Source: Ureibacillus chungkukjangi
GTDB lineage: Bacteria > Bacillota > Bacilli > Bacillales_A > Planococcaceae
Assembly: GCF_003217295.1 (NCBI RefSeq)
Contig: NZ_QJTJ01000010.1
Span: 1 to 64,000, forward strand
Length of the DNA: 64,000 nucleotides
Direction of reading: 5' to 3'
The notes under the pieces were generated by a model. That model saw only the letters and a program-made list of their open reading frames with translations. It was not told the DNA's origin and ran no database searches. The translations under genes and the position numbers were made by a program. Positions 17,981 to 27,308 of the stretch are shown here, piece by piece; positions within the stretch are counted from its first letter, which is position 1; each line of letters starts with the position of its first letter.

Positions 17981-19494
17981 TTTTTCGTCCATCCTTCAAG
18001 AAATTTTTGAAGCTGCTCCTCACTGCTATCGATTATTTCATTTTTCCCTTTTAACCATTGTACTAATAATGGTGTAACTTGTTCAGATTGTTCGAGAGAT
18101 TTAAGCATTGTTTCGGGTGAAGGTCCACCTTTAAGAGAACGTACCTTAACAAAATACTCGGGCTTTAAGGCGTTATAAAAATGCTCACTTGTAATTTTTA
18201 ATGGTTTTCCAGTTACCTCAAGTGACTTCTCATTTGCTAGCTCCCACGTTAGGCTCTCGAGTGATTCCTTTTTAGCTTCTAGGAGCGATTTGATGCAGCT
18301 GCTAACGATTTGATGCGATTGTCTAAATGAAATGCTTTCTGAACGAACTAGGGTATCTGCGAGCTCTGTGACATTTGCAAAGCTGTTCTTTGCCCGTGTT
18401 AAAAGCTTCTCTTTGTTTACCTCCATCGTGACAACGAGACTTCCGAAGAGTCTATAAATACCACTTAATTTCTCCATTGCTCGCCATATATAAGGCTGCA
18501 TATCGTCCTCGGTATCAACAATATCTCCAAAAGGTGTATTATGAATCATCTGTAAAACTGTTGAAGCATCCCCTATAACTGAAGATAAGATAGAACGTGT
18601 ATGCTCAATTGAAACTGGATTACGTTTTTGTGGCATGATTGAACTGATCTGGACATAAGGGCTGGCTAAACGGAAAGCATCAAATTCCTGTGTTGCCCAT
18701 TGCAGAAAATCCTGTGATGTACGACCTAGATTTAATGCAGCGAGCTGTATAACGCTGGCAGCTTCTGCGATATAGTCAGCACCTGCAACGGCATCCCAGG
18801 CATTCTCAATCACGCCATCAAATGCAAGTAGCTCCTGCATACGTGCACGATTAATCTTAAAGCCTGTCGTTGTTAATGCTGCGGCGCCCATACTACTTTG
18901 GTTAATCGTTTCAAAGGCGGCTTGCATTCTCTTAAAATCTCTAGTCAGTTGATCAATGACTGCTTTTAAATAATGGGCAAAGGTTGTTGGTTGTGCCTGC
19001 TGTGTGTGGGTATAGCCGATTATAATCGTATCGCTATGTTCTTTGGCAAAGGCAATGAGTGAGGAACGCAATTGTAGTAACTCTCCCATTAGGGAAAGTA
19101 ATTTTTTTCGTATAGTCATGCGGTAGATGGCAATACCCATATCATTTCGACTGCGACCAATGTGTAAATTACCTGCAACATCGCCTGCTAGTTCGATGAG
19201 TTTGTCTTCAATACGGAAAAATAAATCTTCAAATTGTGGAGTATAATCCTGTTGCTTAAAATAGTTTAAATCTAACTTTGCAATCGCTTGACCAATTTGC
19301 TTTGCTTCTTTTTCAGTTACGATCTTTTGCTCTTCCAGCATTTTTAAATGAGCGATATGGATATGAAGCATGGATGTTAAAAAATTCACTTTTGCTTCAT
19401 CATAGGCAGGTTGTAGCACAAGCTCACGGTAGGTATTAGAAGGGAAATGGTTTCCCTCTTGGTCAATTATTCGGTCTTTATAATTCTGAAACAT
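17977..19494 (-). CDS. Argininosuccinate lyase family protein (ArgH paralogue)
   Basis: 505 residues of the aspartase/fumarase superfamily, closest in motifs to argininosuccinate lyase: HIGRSRNDMG, the catalytic-histidine TTFAHYLKA helix context, and the signature loop SSIMPQKRNPVSIE with the catalytic serine. Residues 430-505 form a longer divergent C-terminus. No argG or other arginine genes are nearby. It ends in an ATGA overlap with the sugar-kinase-like gene, so they form a two-gene operon separated from the EamA gene by a terminator. True argininosuccinate lyase is possible, but the context favours a different fumarate- or C-N-lyase substrate. Confidence 0.8.
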   Translation of the reverse strand: MFQNYKDRIIDQEGNHFPSNTYRELVLQPAYDEAKVNFLTSMLHIHIAHLKMLEEQKIVTEKEAKQIGQAIAKLDLNYFKQQDYTPQFEDLFFRIEDKLIELAGDVAGNLHIGRSRNDMGIAIYRMTIRKKLLSLMGELLQLRSSLIAFAKEHSDTIIIGYTHTQQAQPTTFAHYLKAVIDQLTRDFKRMQAAFETINQSSMGAAALTTTGFKINRARMQELLAFDGVIENAWDAVAGADYIAEAASVIQLAALNLGRTSQDFLQWATQEFDAFRLASPYVQISSIMPQKRNPVSIEHTRSILSSVIGDASTVLQMIHNTPFGDIVDTEDDMQPYIWRAMEKLSGIYRLFGSLVVTMEVNKEKLLTRAKNSFANVTELADTLVRSESISFRQSHQIVSSCIKSLLEAKKESLESLTWELANEKSLEVTGKPLKITSEHFYNALKPEYFVKVRSLKGGPSPETMLKSLEQSEQVTPLLVQWLKGKNEIIDSSEEQLQKFLEGWTKK

Positions 19495-19555
19495 AAAAAC
19501 ACGCCTTTCGCAAAAATTCCATAGATTTTTTGCTTTACTCTATTTAAAAGTAACA

Positions 19556-19593
19556 AAAGGTCGATTCAACTGTGACAGCTTAATCGACCTTTG
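19556..19593 (-). terminator. Terminator after the EamA transporter gene
   Basis: Arms AAAGGTCGATT and AATCGACCTTT, read on the minus strand with a following TTTTGTTACTTTT. It separates the GNAT-EamA pair from the lyase-kinase operon. Confidence 0.85.
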
Positions 19594-19616
19594 TAACTAC
19601 GTATTACTATTAAATG

Positions 19617-20510
19617 TTAGGCAGCATTTTTCCTTTGGGCTAGGACAGTTGGTAATACCATACCAACAAGAACTAGTACAATTCCAAACAACTGAAGCAT
19701 AGTAAGGGTTTCGTGTAATATTATAACTGAAGCGATTATTGCAACAGGTAATTCCATTGCACTTAAAATAGATGAAAGGGCGCCTCCAACCTTTGGAACA
19801 GCAATTGAAAATAACAGGATCGGTAAAATAATCCCCAAGACACCAAGGATAATCCCGAAAATCCATAAATTCGTATTAAATAATGTACCGTTCCAGATAA
19901 TTTCTGGTGCTAAAAAGATTGAAATCACGATTACTGCAATTAGAGACATTAAGAAGGTACGTGTAATTGTAGACATTCCTTCTATTTGTCTTGAGTTCAC
20001 TTGAATGAATACCGCAAAGCTTGTTGCTGCTAATAAGCCGTATACCCAGCCTTGCCATGGGATTGTTGAAAGGTCGGTATCTAATACGCCAGCAGCAAGT
20101 ATTGTTCCGCCGAATAAAAACAGTAATGAAAATGCTTCAAAACGGTTTGGCCATCTCTTATGCAGGGCACAGTCAATAAACAGGCCAATCCACGTAAATT
20201 GGAAAAATAGCACAACACCAAGTGAAGCGGTTACATAATTTAGGGCAAGTCCATAAACCATTCCAGTATTAGCAGTTAGTGCTCCAGCTGCTAAAATTGT
20301 GATGATGCCGGATTTATTAATTTTGGGTATAGATCTTTGGGTAAAAAGGAATAAAATAAGCGCCAGTACAAATCCTACTAAATATTGACTTGTAACAGCT
20401 TCACTAGTTGTAAATCCATGACCCATCGCCACTTTAATAATTGTTGATAAAAGCCCATAGCTACTCGATGCAATGATGATCAGCAATGGATAAAATAGTT
20501 GTAATTTCAT
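19617..20510 (-). CDS. EamA-family (DMT superfamily) transporter
   Basis: 297 residues with about ten hydrophobic helices in two EamA repeats (for example LLIIIASSSYGLLSTIIKVAM in the first, GLLAATSFAVFIQ...LFSIAVPKVGGALSSILSAMELPVAIIAS in the second). Members usually export metabolites or amino acids; substrate not predictable. It starts 18 bp after the end of the acetyltransferase gene, so the two are probably co-transcribed. The ribosome site (CAGGTTAT) is weak, consistent with coupling. Confidence 0.85.
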   Translation of the reverse strand: MKLQLFYPLLIIIASSSYGLLSTIIKVAMGHGFTTSEAVTSQYLVGFVLALILFLFTQRSIPKINKSGIITILAAGALTANTGMVYGLALNYVTASLGVVLFFQFTWIGLFIDCALHKRWPNRFEAFSLLFLFGGTILAAGVLDTDLSTIPWQGWVYGLLAATSFAVFIQVNSRQIEGMSTITRTFLMSLIAVIVISIFLAPEIIWNGTLFNTNLWIFGIILGVLGIILPILLFSIAVPKVGGALSSILSAMELPVAIIASVIILHETLTMLQLFGIVLVLVGMVLPTVLAQRKNAA

Positions 20511-20528
20511 GTTGTATAACCTGCATTT

Positions 20529-21101
20529 CTAAATAATTGTTTTAACCATATGAAAAAATGGTTCATCGATAATCGTCCAGGGTTCTGTCACAGCATAGCC
20601 TAGTCGCTCATATAATTTTCTTGCTTTTACCTTTTGTGTTTCAACATTTAATGCAATTTTAGTGAAGTTATTTGAAAGAGCAACTTCTTCTGCAAAGTGT
20701 AAAAGTGCAGTTCCGACACCTTGACCACGAGCATTTTTGTGAACACAAAGTGTATCGACATAAAATTCGTCATGATTAGCTTCCACATCAATGGAAGTAA
20801 TAGGAGCATTTTTTTGTTCTAGCCAACGTTGTAGGTTAGCATCTAATTTTGCACCTTCTTCTCCATCATATACAATTAGTATGCCTAAAATCGCTTTCGT
20901 TACTTCATCTTCTGCAACATAAGTATGGAAGTAAGAGATACGATTGTCAGTTCTTCTAAAAAGTACCTCGAGACACGTGAGAATTTGAGGTAGTTCAGTT
21001 TCACCTGTCAAACGTATGGCAATGTCCCCAATTGCTTCAAAAATAAGTGGAGCAGTTTTAGGGGCATCCTCTAATATAGCTTGTCTTATGTAAAATGTCA
21101 T
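20529..21101 (-). CDS. GNAT-family N-acetyltransferase
   Basis: 190-residue acetyl-CoA-dependent N-acetyltransferase. The acetyl-CoA-binding pattern VHKNARGQGVGTALL and the following NVETQKVKARKLYERLGY are clear. The N-terminal FYIRQAILEDAPKTAPLIFEAIGDIAI is characteristic of a GNAT group found next to transporters. The ATG at 21101 follows GAAAGGAAAG; an upstream ATG at 21140 would add 13 residues without a ribosome site. Probably forms an operon with the downstream EamA transporter; substrate unknown, possibly the compound that is exported. Confidence 0.85.
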   Translation of the reverse strand: MTFYIRQAILEDAPKTAPLIFEAIGDIAIRLTGETELPQILTCLEVLFRRTDNRISYFHTYVAEDEVTKAILGILIVYDGEEGAKLDANLQRWLEQKNAPITSIDVEANHDEFYVDTLCVHKNARGQGVGTALLHFAEEVALSNNFTKIALNVETQKVKARKLYERLGYAVTEPWTIIDEPFFHMVKTII

Positions 21102-21246
21102 GAGTAATCTTTCCTTTCGCAAAAATTTTAACAAATTCATGAAGGAAGATATGTCCTTTTCCCCTGTCTGAATAGTTTTAAATTTTAAGATTTCGTTAAT
21201 TTTATGTTACGCTGAGTTAAGTAAATATTCGGAGGTCTAACAACTC

Positions 21247-22191
21247 ATGAGTGAGTCTAATAAAGATTTCGTATTAGTATACGGAGACGCTTTTGTTGAT
21301 TATATAGCCAATGATAGAACCAATACATCATTTACGACATTTTTAGGCGGGGCAACAGTTAATGTTGCAGCCGGAATTAGTCGAATCGGTGCTCCCTCAT
21401 CTTTAATTACAATTACTGGTGACGATGAGACCTCTCAATTTGTTCGCGACGAACTAAATAAAGAAGGTGTGAACATGGATTATGCCATTATCACGCCAGA
21501 AAAACGTGTCAGTGGAGTGTATGTTCACTTAACAGAAGAAAGTGAGCGTATTTTCAAGGATTACGTTGATGAGGCACCAGATTTACAAGTAACAGATGAG
21601 CAACTAAATGAAGAAGCATTTAAAAAAGCTTCGGTATTTAATGTATGTTCTGGAACTATGTTCCATCCAACAGCTCTTGCTACAACTAGAACAGCAGTAG
21701 ATATGGCAAAGGAAAAAGGTGTTATCATTGCAATTGATGCCAATATCCGCCCGCTACGTTGGAGCAGTGAAGAATTCTGTCGTGAAACCATCACATCATT
21801 TTTCGAAGATGCTCACATATTAAAGTTAACAGATGAAGAGCTATTTTTCCTAACAGAAACAACTAGTATCGAAGAGGGAATTGAAATTATGAATCAATAC
21901 CTGGTACCAATAGTTCTTATTACTGTAGGAGCAAACGGCGCATATGCCGTATTAAATGGTGAAGTCATTCATGTTCCGACCGAAAAAGTAGAGGCAGTTG
22001 ATACTACAGGTGCAGGTGACGCATTCATGGCAGGTGTATTACGCTTTGTCCACTTCAATGGATTACCAACAACTCACGATGAGTTAGTCAAATGTGTAAG
22101 CTTCGGAAACCGCTTAGGCGCATTCGCAGCAACGAAACCAGGTGCCTTAACAGCCCTGCCACATTATGATGAAATAAAAGAGTGGGTTTAA
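21247..22191 (+). CDS. PfkB-family carbohydrate kinase, fructokinase-like
   Basis: Ribokinase-fold sugar kinase of 314 residues. N-terminal FLGGATVNVAAGISRIG is the family substrate-binding glycine region and DTTGAGDAFMAG near residue 258 is the catalytic/anion-hole signature with the base aspartate. GGAGGT precedes the ATG. It is a single-gene unit closed by a strong terminator. A second PfkB kinase lies at 59.4 kb. Fructose is the likeliest substrate from general similarity, but other ketoses are possible. Confidence 0.85.
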   Translation: MSESNKDFVLVYGDAFVDYIANDRTNTSFTTFLGGATVNVAAGISRIGAPSSLITITGDDETSQFVRDELNKEGVNMDYAIITPEKRVSGVYVHLTEESERIFKDYVDEAPDLQVTDEQLNEEAFKKASVFNVCSGTMFHPTALATTRTAVDMAKEKGVIIAIDANIRPLRWSSEEFCRETITSFFEDAHILKLTDEELFFLTETTSIEEGIEIMNQYLVPIVLITVGANGAYAVLNGEVIHVPTEKVEAVDTTGAGDAFMAGVLRFVHFNGLPTTHDELVKCVSFGNRLGAFAATKPGALTALPHYDEIKEWV

Positions 22192-22197
22192 TAATAA

Positions 22198-22231
22198 AAC
22201 CGACAGCAAGCTAACATGCTGTCGGTTTTTT
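22198..22231 (+). terminator. Terminator after the PfkB kinase gene
   Basis: Arms AACCGACAGCA and TGCTGTCGGTT with an 8-base loop, then a T run. Confidence 0.92.
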
Positions 22232-22296
22232 GTATGGATAAAAGAATAAGTAGCTAGTGTAGACTGCAGAACTGGGAATCTCCAAAGCCCTGTCAT

Positions 22297-23004
22297 TTAA
22301 TCTTCATCCGATTCATCTAAACTAATATAAAACGAGTCATCAGGAAGCACTTGAGCAAAATATACTTTATCGATCTCAATATTTTGTTCTTTCAGTTTTC
22401 CCAGGACCCAATCTTCGGTTACATCTAACTCCTTTAAATTTTTCCGAATGATTTTTCCACTTCTAATTATCTCCGTAGGCAAATGAGCTGGGAGAGTGAG
22501 ACTTGTGTTTACATCTTCTTTTGTTGCATTAGCGAAGGTGGGTTTCTTTAACACACTAAGCTCTCCATTTGTTTCGAAAACAGCATAATGCACTTCATTG
22601 AATGAAAAAATTCCTTGTTCCCTTAATAGCATCGCAAGTTCATCAGGATGAAGCCGAGCCTTTTTCATGCTCTTTTTTAGGATGGTTCCATTTTGAATTA
22701 AGATAGTAGGTCGATCATCAATCAAAATACGGATTTTCGAAAAATTTAAAGTGAGAAAACTAACTAAAAGAGTGAGGAGAGTCCAACAAATTAATGCAAT
22801 CGATCCATCAAAGAAGTCAGTGTCATGCTGTGTTGAAACCTCTGCGGCAATGGACCCGATTGTGATTCCGGTTATGTAGTGGAAAAAGGTTAATTGGCTA
22901 AGTTGTTTTTTTCCAATGAACCGTGCTAGTACTAGAATAGTAAAGAAGGATAGTATGGATCTTAAAATCGTTTCTCCCAAATGAATATTACTAAAACCGT
23001 CCAT
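22297..23004 (-). CDS. DUF421 (YetF-like) membrane protein
   Basis: 235 residues. Three hydrophobic N-terminal helices (ILRSILSFFTILVLARFIGKKQLSQLTFFHYITGITIGS is the family hallmark) are followed by a cytoplasmic domain of about 150 residues (RPTILIQNGTILKKSMKKARLHPDELAMLLREQGIF, a typical DUF421 stretch). Function unknown; Bacillus relatives include YetF and YrbG. ATG 23004 is spaced eight bases from AAAGGGGA; a GTG directly before it is the alternative start. Confidence 0.88.
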   Translation of the reverse strand: MDGFSNIHLGETILRSILSFFTILVLARFIGKKQLSQLTFFHYITGITIGSIAAEVSTQHDTDFFDGSIALICWTLLTLLVSFLTLNFSKIRILIDDRPTILIQNGTILKKSMKKARLHPDELAMLLREQGIFSFNEVHYAVFETNGELSVLKKPTFANATKEDVNTSLTLPAHLPTEIIRSGKIIRKNLKELDVTEDWVLGKLKEQNIEIDKVYFAQVLPDDSFYISLDESDED

Positions 23005-23087
23005 CACGAATTTCCCCTTTCGACATTACTTTTAGCATGGTCAAAAGGAAGGAACTGTATGCAAATTGAGCAAAAAGAGGAAATAAA

Positions 23088-23138
23088 AAAACTGTACCTC
23101 AAGGGTTAGAGAAATTCTAGCCTTTGGGGTACAGTTTT
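23088..23138. terminator. Bidirectional terminator
   Basis: Long hairpin with arms around AACTGTACC and GGTACAGTT, with A-tract before and T-tract after; ends the universal-stress-type gene on the minus strand. Confidence 0.88.
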
Positions 23139-23148
23139 TTTAAAAGCT

Positions 23149-23829
23149 TTAGACGTTTGAAATGCCATAAATTGAATGAATGAGATGTGGATTAGTTACA
23201 AAGCCTTCTTTAATCCTAACCTCATGCATTTTATTTTGGTAGGAAAATTTAAAAATACCATTATCAAAATCTGTTCCAATTTCCTTAAAGAAAATTCCCT
23301 CGATGGAAACTGATTTCGGGCAGGTGAAGACAATTTTATAGTTCTCTAAATCTTGCATAACGTATGCACGGACACCCTTTTCATATGTTCCGTGAGCCTC
23401 TTCTTCAATCGGGCGCTTTACAGCAACAATGTGAAAATCAACAAATGGCACTTCTTTTAGTAAAACATTTAAAAAGGATCCTTTTGTTATTTCTTCCCAT
23501 CTACTTTGAGCACTTTGGCCAACAATGATTTGCGTAATATTCTTTTCACGGGCAATCTCACCGATTACTTTTTGAATGGGTTGCTTTTCATCATCTCGAA
23601 CGATAAACTCTTCAACTTCCAGCTCTTTACAAAGATCTGTCCAGCTTTCAATATAGCCGGATTTCTCAGCATCGAAGGCATCAACTGCTTTAGCGTCAAC
23701 CGTTAATATATAAAGTGGACAATCTAATAACGTCGCTAGTTTATGTCCTCTACGTATAAGACGCTCACCATTAAGTCCGTAATATACACAAACTAATATA
23801 CTTTCATCCATTCTTTTCAAATGCTTCAT
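23149..23829 (-). CDS. Universal-stress/KdpD-Usp-like protein
   Basis: 226 residues. The first 140 match the Usp domain of KdpD-type sensor kinases: ILVCVYYGLNGERLIRRGHKLATLLDCPLYILTVD, then the nucleotide-loop-like IIVGQSAQSRWEEITKGS. No histidine kinase or membrane part follows; the remaining 85 residues (from about 140) are not recognised. It is transcribed divergently from the Mrp operon, so a role in cation or membrane-potential sensing is possible. KdpD itself regulates K+ transport, which makes the placement suggestive but not proof. Confidence 0.75.
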   Translation of the reverse strand: MKHLKRMDESILVCVYYGLNGERLIRRGHKLATLLDCPLYILTVDAKAVDAFDAEKSGYIESWTDLCKELEVEEFIVRDDEKQPIQKVIGEIAREKNITQIIVGQSAQSRWEEITKGSFLNVLLKEVPFVDFHIVAVKRPIEEEAHGTYEKGVRAYVMQDLENYKIVFTCPKSVSIEGIFFKEIGTDFDNGIFKFSYQNKMHEVRIKEGFVTNPHLIHSIYGISNV

Positions 23830-24143
23830 AGATAGTTTGCTCCTCTTAATAGTAGTTTGTTATTAAAATATAACAATTTTTTAAGCAAAAAACTGTATAA
23901 ATAAGCAAAAGTAAATGCGAATTGAGTGCATCTAGTCCATCCCTATTGTATACTTATTATTGTAATATTTAATCTTTATTTTCAATTAAAACTTCAAAAT
24001 TAACATTTTTGTAAATAGTTGAGATTTTGGAATTTAACTTTATGACACATTATTATGAAGTGAGTCATTTTGTAAGTCAAGTGGGTAGAGTGATTTCTAT
24101 AATTTTTATACTGCTATGTTACAAAATTAGGAGGTATTAGCTT
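23830..24143. other. Divergent intergenic region, Usp-like gene / mrpA
   Basis: 314 bp with no gene. It is AT-rich and must contain the promoters of the minus-strand Usp-like gene and of the Mrp operon; a TATACT at about 24107 is a possible -10 for mrpA, but I cannot pair it with a convincing -35. No riboswitch or repeat seen. Confidence 0.4.
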
Positions 24144-26549
24144 GTGACAATCGAAATTGCCATCATACTAATTCCATTTATAATGGCAGCACTGATTCCC
24201 TTATTTAATAGGCGACTACAAAAAAGTTTTATAGGTTGGGTCGTTCTCGTAATCCCTGTTAGTTTATTCCTTATACTGACTACATATATCCCTCGTATAG
24301 CAAAGGGTGAAACTTTCTCCCATACCTATTGGTGGATCCCCTCGTTCAATATTAATTTCACGACGTATCTAGATGGCTTAAGCTTGATATTTAGTTTGTT
24401 GATAACTGGTGTCGGAAGTTTAGTAATCTTGTATTCTATCTTTTACTTATCGATAAAAGAATCTCTACATCATTTCTATTGTTATTTACTATTGTTTATG
24501 GGAGCAATGCTAGGTGTTGTCTTCTCAGATAATTTAATGGTGCTCTATGCATTTTGGGAACTAACGAGTGTTTCATCCTTCCTTTTAATCGCATTTTGGC
24601 ATCACCGGAAAGCATCTAGAGCAGGTGCCAGAAAGTCCATGACGATAACAGTATCAGGTGGTGTGGCCATGCTGGTAGGCTTCTTAATGCTTTATGCTAT
24701 GTCTGGAACACTTAGTATTAGAGAGATTATCGGAAATGTGGACGAAATCAGTGAACAGACATTGTTTATTCCTGCACTTGTCTTAGTTTTACTAGGTGCA
24801 TTTACAAAATCGGCACAGTTTCCCTTCCATATTTGGCTTCCAGATGCCATGGAGGCTCCAACGCCTGTTAGTGCCTATCTACATTCGGCAACAATGGTTA
24901 AGGCTGGAATCTATTTAGTCGCACGCTTCACACCAGTTTTTGGAGGAGAGGTAGTATGGTTCTGGGCCGTGACAGGAGTCGGATTGCTTACTCTGTTTTG
25001 GGGCGCATTTAATGCGGTGCGTCAATCTGATTTAAAAGCGATATTAGCTTTCTCAACAGTTAGCCAGCTCGGTTTAATTATGAGTTTATTAGGACTGGGA
25101 TCTGTTGCGGTTCATTTAGGCTATTCAACAAGCTCGGTGATTTATACGCAAGCAACCTTTGCTGCACTTTTCCATTTAATTAACCACTCAACCTTTAAAG
25201 GTGCATTATTTATGATGGTCGGAATTGTCGATCATGAAATCGGAACCCGGGATATTAGAAGACTTGGTGGTTTAATGTCCATCCTGCCATTTACATTTAC
25301 AATTGCTTTAATTGGCTGCTTCTCTATGGCTGGTTTACCGCCTTTTAATGGTTTCCTGAGTAAGGAAATGTTTTTTGCAGCGACAGTAAGTATTACAAAT
25401 TTGGATATTTTCTCAATCGCCAGCATCGGGATATTAGTGCCTGTTATAGCTTGGATTGCGAGTGTTTTTACATTTATCTATTGTGCAATTATTGTAAGCA
25501 AAACGTTCTTAGGGAAGATTAAGCCGGATATTTTAGAAAAAAATCCACATGAAGCACCGGTAGGGATGTTAATTTCTCCATTTATTTTAATCGGGCTTGT
25601 GATTGCTATTTTCTTCTTCCCAAATACTTTAGGCGCTTATATTTTAAAGCCAGCGATGTCCAGTGTATATCCAACATTCCCAGCTACAGCTGAAATGACA
25701 CCGCATATTTACGCTTGGCATGGATTTAAGCCAGAGCTGTTTATGACGATAGGTGTTATTCTTGTTGGACTTCTCTTATATCGATACATGAAGCATTGGA
25801 TTAAAATTTACCGTCTATTCCCTCAAAAATGGACTCTTAATGCAATCTATGAAAGAGTCATTACCTCGAGCGAGAATATCTCGGAAAGTATAACGAATCG
25901 TTATATGAATGGTAATTTAATGCATTACTTTATTTATATATATGTAAGCTTTGTGGTAATTGTTGCGGGCACCTTTTTGACACTTGAGGCATTTTCCTGG
26001 ACTCCAAGCTTAGATGCTCCAGTCGAAAATTATGAATTACTCCTAGTATTTATCATGATTTTTGCAAGCTGTGCACTGATTTTTGCGAAGTCGCGTATTA
26101 CAGCTGTTTTATTAAACGGCGTATTGGGGTATGCGATTGCGTTCTTCTTCGTTATTTTCAGAGCACCAGATTTGGCTCTTACGCAGCTAGTTGTTGAATC
26201 GGTAACAACGGCATTATATTTAATCTGCTTTAAATATTTAGCAGAGCTAAAGCCAGAGAAGACTTCTAAACGAGTTAAACTCTCTAATGGAATAATCTCA
26301 ATTCTCGTTGGATCTACAGTGACTCTAATTGGTTTAGCCGTTATCAACTATGAAAAATTCGAATCAATCTCGGTTTACTTTGAAGATTCATATAAACTAG
26401 CCGGGGGTAAAAATATAGTAAATACTATTCTTGGGGACTTCCGTGCCTTTGATACGATGCTTGAGGTGGTCGTTCTCTTAATAGCTGGCTTAGGAATATA
26501 TACCCTCATTAAGCTAAAAGCAGCGAAGAAGGGGGATGCAGACACTTGA
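24144..26549 (+). CDS. mrpA: Na+/H+ antiporter subunit A
   Basis: Largest subunit of the Mrp (Mnh) multi-subunit cation/proton antiporter in the cytoplasmic membrane, 801 residues as in B. subtilis MrpA. It resembles the NuoL proton-translocating subunit: many helices and conserved PAPTPVSAYLHSATMVKAGIYL-type segment (here EAPTPVSAYLHSATMVKAG). The C-terminal part (about 600-801) carries the MrpA/MbhD-like extension (ALIFAKSRITAVLLNGVLGYAIAFFFV, APDLALTQLVVESV). GTG start, eight bases after TTAGGAGGT. First gene of a seven-gene operon; stop overlaps mrpB by four bases. Role: Na+ and alkali tolerance and pH homeostasis. Confidence 0.97.
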   Translation: MTIEIAIILIPFIMAALIPLFNRRLQKSFIGWVVLVIPVSLFLILTTYIPRIAKGETFSHTYWWIPSFNINFTTYLDGLSLIFSLLITGVGSLVILYSIFYLSIKESLHHFYCYLLLFMGAMLGVVFSDNLMVLYAFWELTSVSSFLLIAFWHHRKASRAGARKSMTITVSGGVAMLVGFLMLYAMSGTLSIREIIGNVDEISEQTLFIPALVLVLLGAFTKSAQFPFHIWLPDAMEAPTPVSAYLHSATMVKAGIYLVARFTPVFGGEVVWFWAVTGVGLLTLFWGAFNAVRQSDLKAILAFSTVSQLGLIMSLLGLGSVAVHLGYSTSSVIYTQATFAALFHLINHSTFKGALFMMVGIVDHEIGTRDIRRLGGLMSILPFTFTIALIGCFSMAGLPPFNGFLSKEMFFAATVSITNLDIFSIASIGILVPVIAWIASVFTFIYCAIIVSKTFLGKIKPDILEKNPHEAPVGMLISPFILIGLVIAIFFFPNTLGAYILKPAMSSVYPTFPATAEMTPHIYAWHGFKPELFMTIGVILVGLLLYRYMKHWIKIYRLFPQKWTLNAIYERVITSSENISESITNRYMNGNLMHYFIYIYVSFVVIVAGTFLTLEAFSWTPSLDAPVENYELLLVFIMIFASCALIFAKSRITAVLLNGVLGYAIAFFFVIFRAPDLALTQLVVESVTTALYLICFKYLAELKPEKTSKRVKLSNGIISILVGSTVTLIGLAVINYEKFESISVYFEDSYKLAGGKNIVNTILGDFRAFDTMLEVVVLLIAGLGIYTLIKLKAAKKGDADT

Positions 26550-26968
26550 AAATTAATGATGTAATTTTAAGAACAGTCGTTAAAGGGGTTGTCTTCATCA
26601 TTTTAACCCTTGGTGTTTACCTCTTCTTTTCCGGACATAATGCCCCAGGAGGCGGGTTTATAGGTGGTCTTGTTCTAGGCTCGGGGATTGTTCTTCTTTA
26701 TATTACCTACGACCTTGAAACCGTTCATAGAAAAATGCCTTTTGATTTTAAAAAGGTAGCAGCCCTGGGTGTTCTATTAGCTACAGGCTCAGCAATAGGG
26801 GCTATCTTTTTTGATGCGCCATTTTTATCGCAAACAGATATTTACTACACCTTTCCAATTTTAGGTGAAAAACATTTAACTACCGTTACAATTTTTGAAG
26901 CAGGTGTCGCCCTAACCGTAATTGGGACGCTTGTTACGATTATTTTAAGTATAAGTGAGGATGAATAG
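26546..26968 (+). CDS. mrpB: Na+/H+ antiporter subunit B
   Basis: 140-residue membrane subunit with about four helices; GHNAPGGGFIGGLVLGSGIVLLYI is the classical MrpB/MnhB signature. The first codon (TTG in the overlap region, read with AAATTAATGATG downstream) overlaps the end of mrpA by four bases, implying translational coupling. Confidence 0.96.
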   Translation: MKINDVILRTVVKGVVFIILTLGVYLFFSGHNAPGGGFIGGLVLGSGIVLLYITYDLETVHRKMPFDFKKVAALGVLLATGSAIGAIFFDAPFLSQTDIYYTFPILGEKHLTTVTIFEAGVALTVIGTLVTIILSISEDE

Positions 26969-26969
26969 C

Positions 26970-27308
26970 ATGGAATCTTTAATGATGATATTGATCGGTG
27001 TTCTCGTGACTGTTGGCACCTATTTAGTCCTCTCTCGAAATTTAATACGCGTTATTTTGGGAACGGCCGTATTATCCCATGCTGTTCATTTGCTGATTTT
27101 AACAATGGGCGGTCTGAAAAAGGGGGCCGTCCCACTACTAAGTCAATCTGAAGGACCTTTTACTGATGCTTTGCCACAGGCGTTGATTTTAACAGCAATT
27201 GTAATTAGCTTTGCAACAACGGCATTTCTACTCGTTTTGGCATATCGGACATACAAGACGAACGGTTCTGATGATTTACAGGAATTGAGAGGAATGTCTG
27301 ATGAATAA
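26970..27308 (+). CDS. mrpC: Na+/H+ antiporter subunit C
   Basis: 112-residue NuoK-like subunit with three helices (LMMILIGVLVTVGTYLVLSRNLIRVILGTAVLSHAVHLLIL). The ATG at 26970 is spaced nine bases from the GAGG at 26957 and gives the usual length (about 113); an upstream GTG at 26955 would extend into mrpB. Overlaps mrpD by eight bases. Confidence 0.96.
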   Translation: MESLMMILIGVLVTVGTYLVLSRNLIRVILGTAVLSHAVHLLILTMGGLKKGAVPLLSQSEGPFTDALPQALILTAIVISFATTAFLLVLAYRTYKTNGSDDLQELRGMSDE

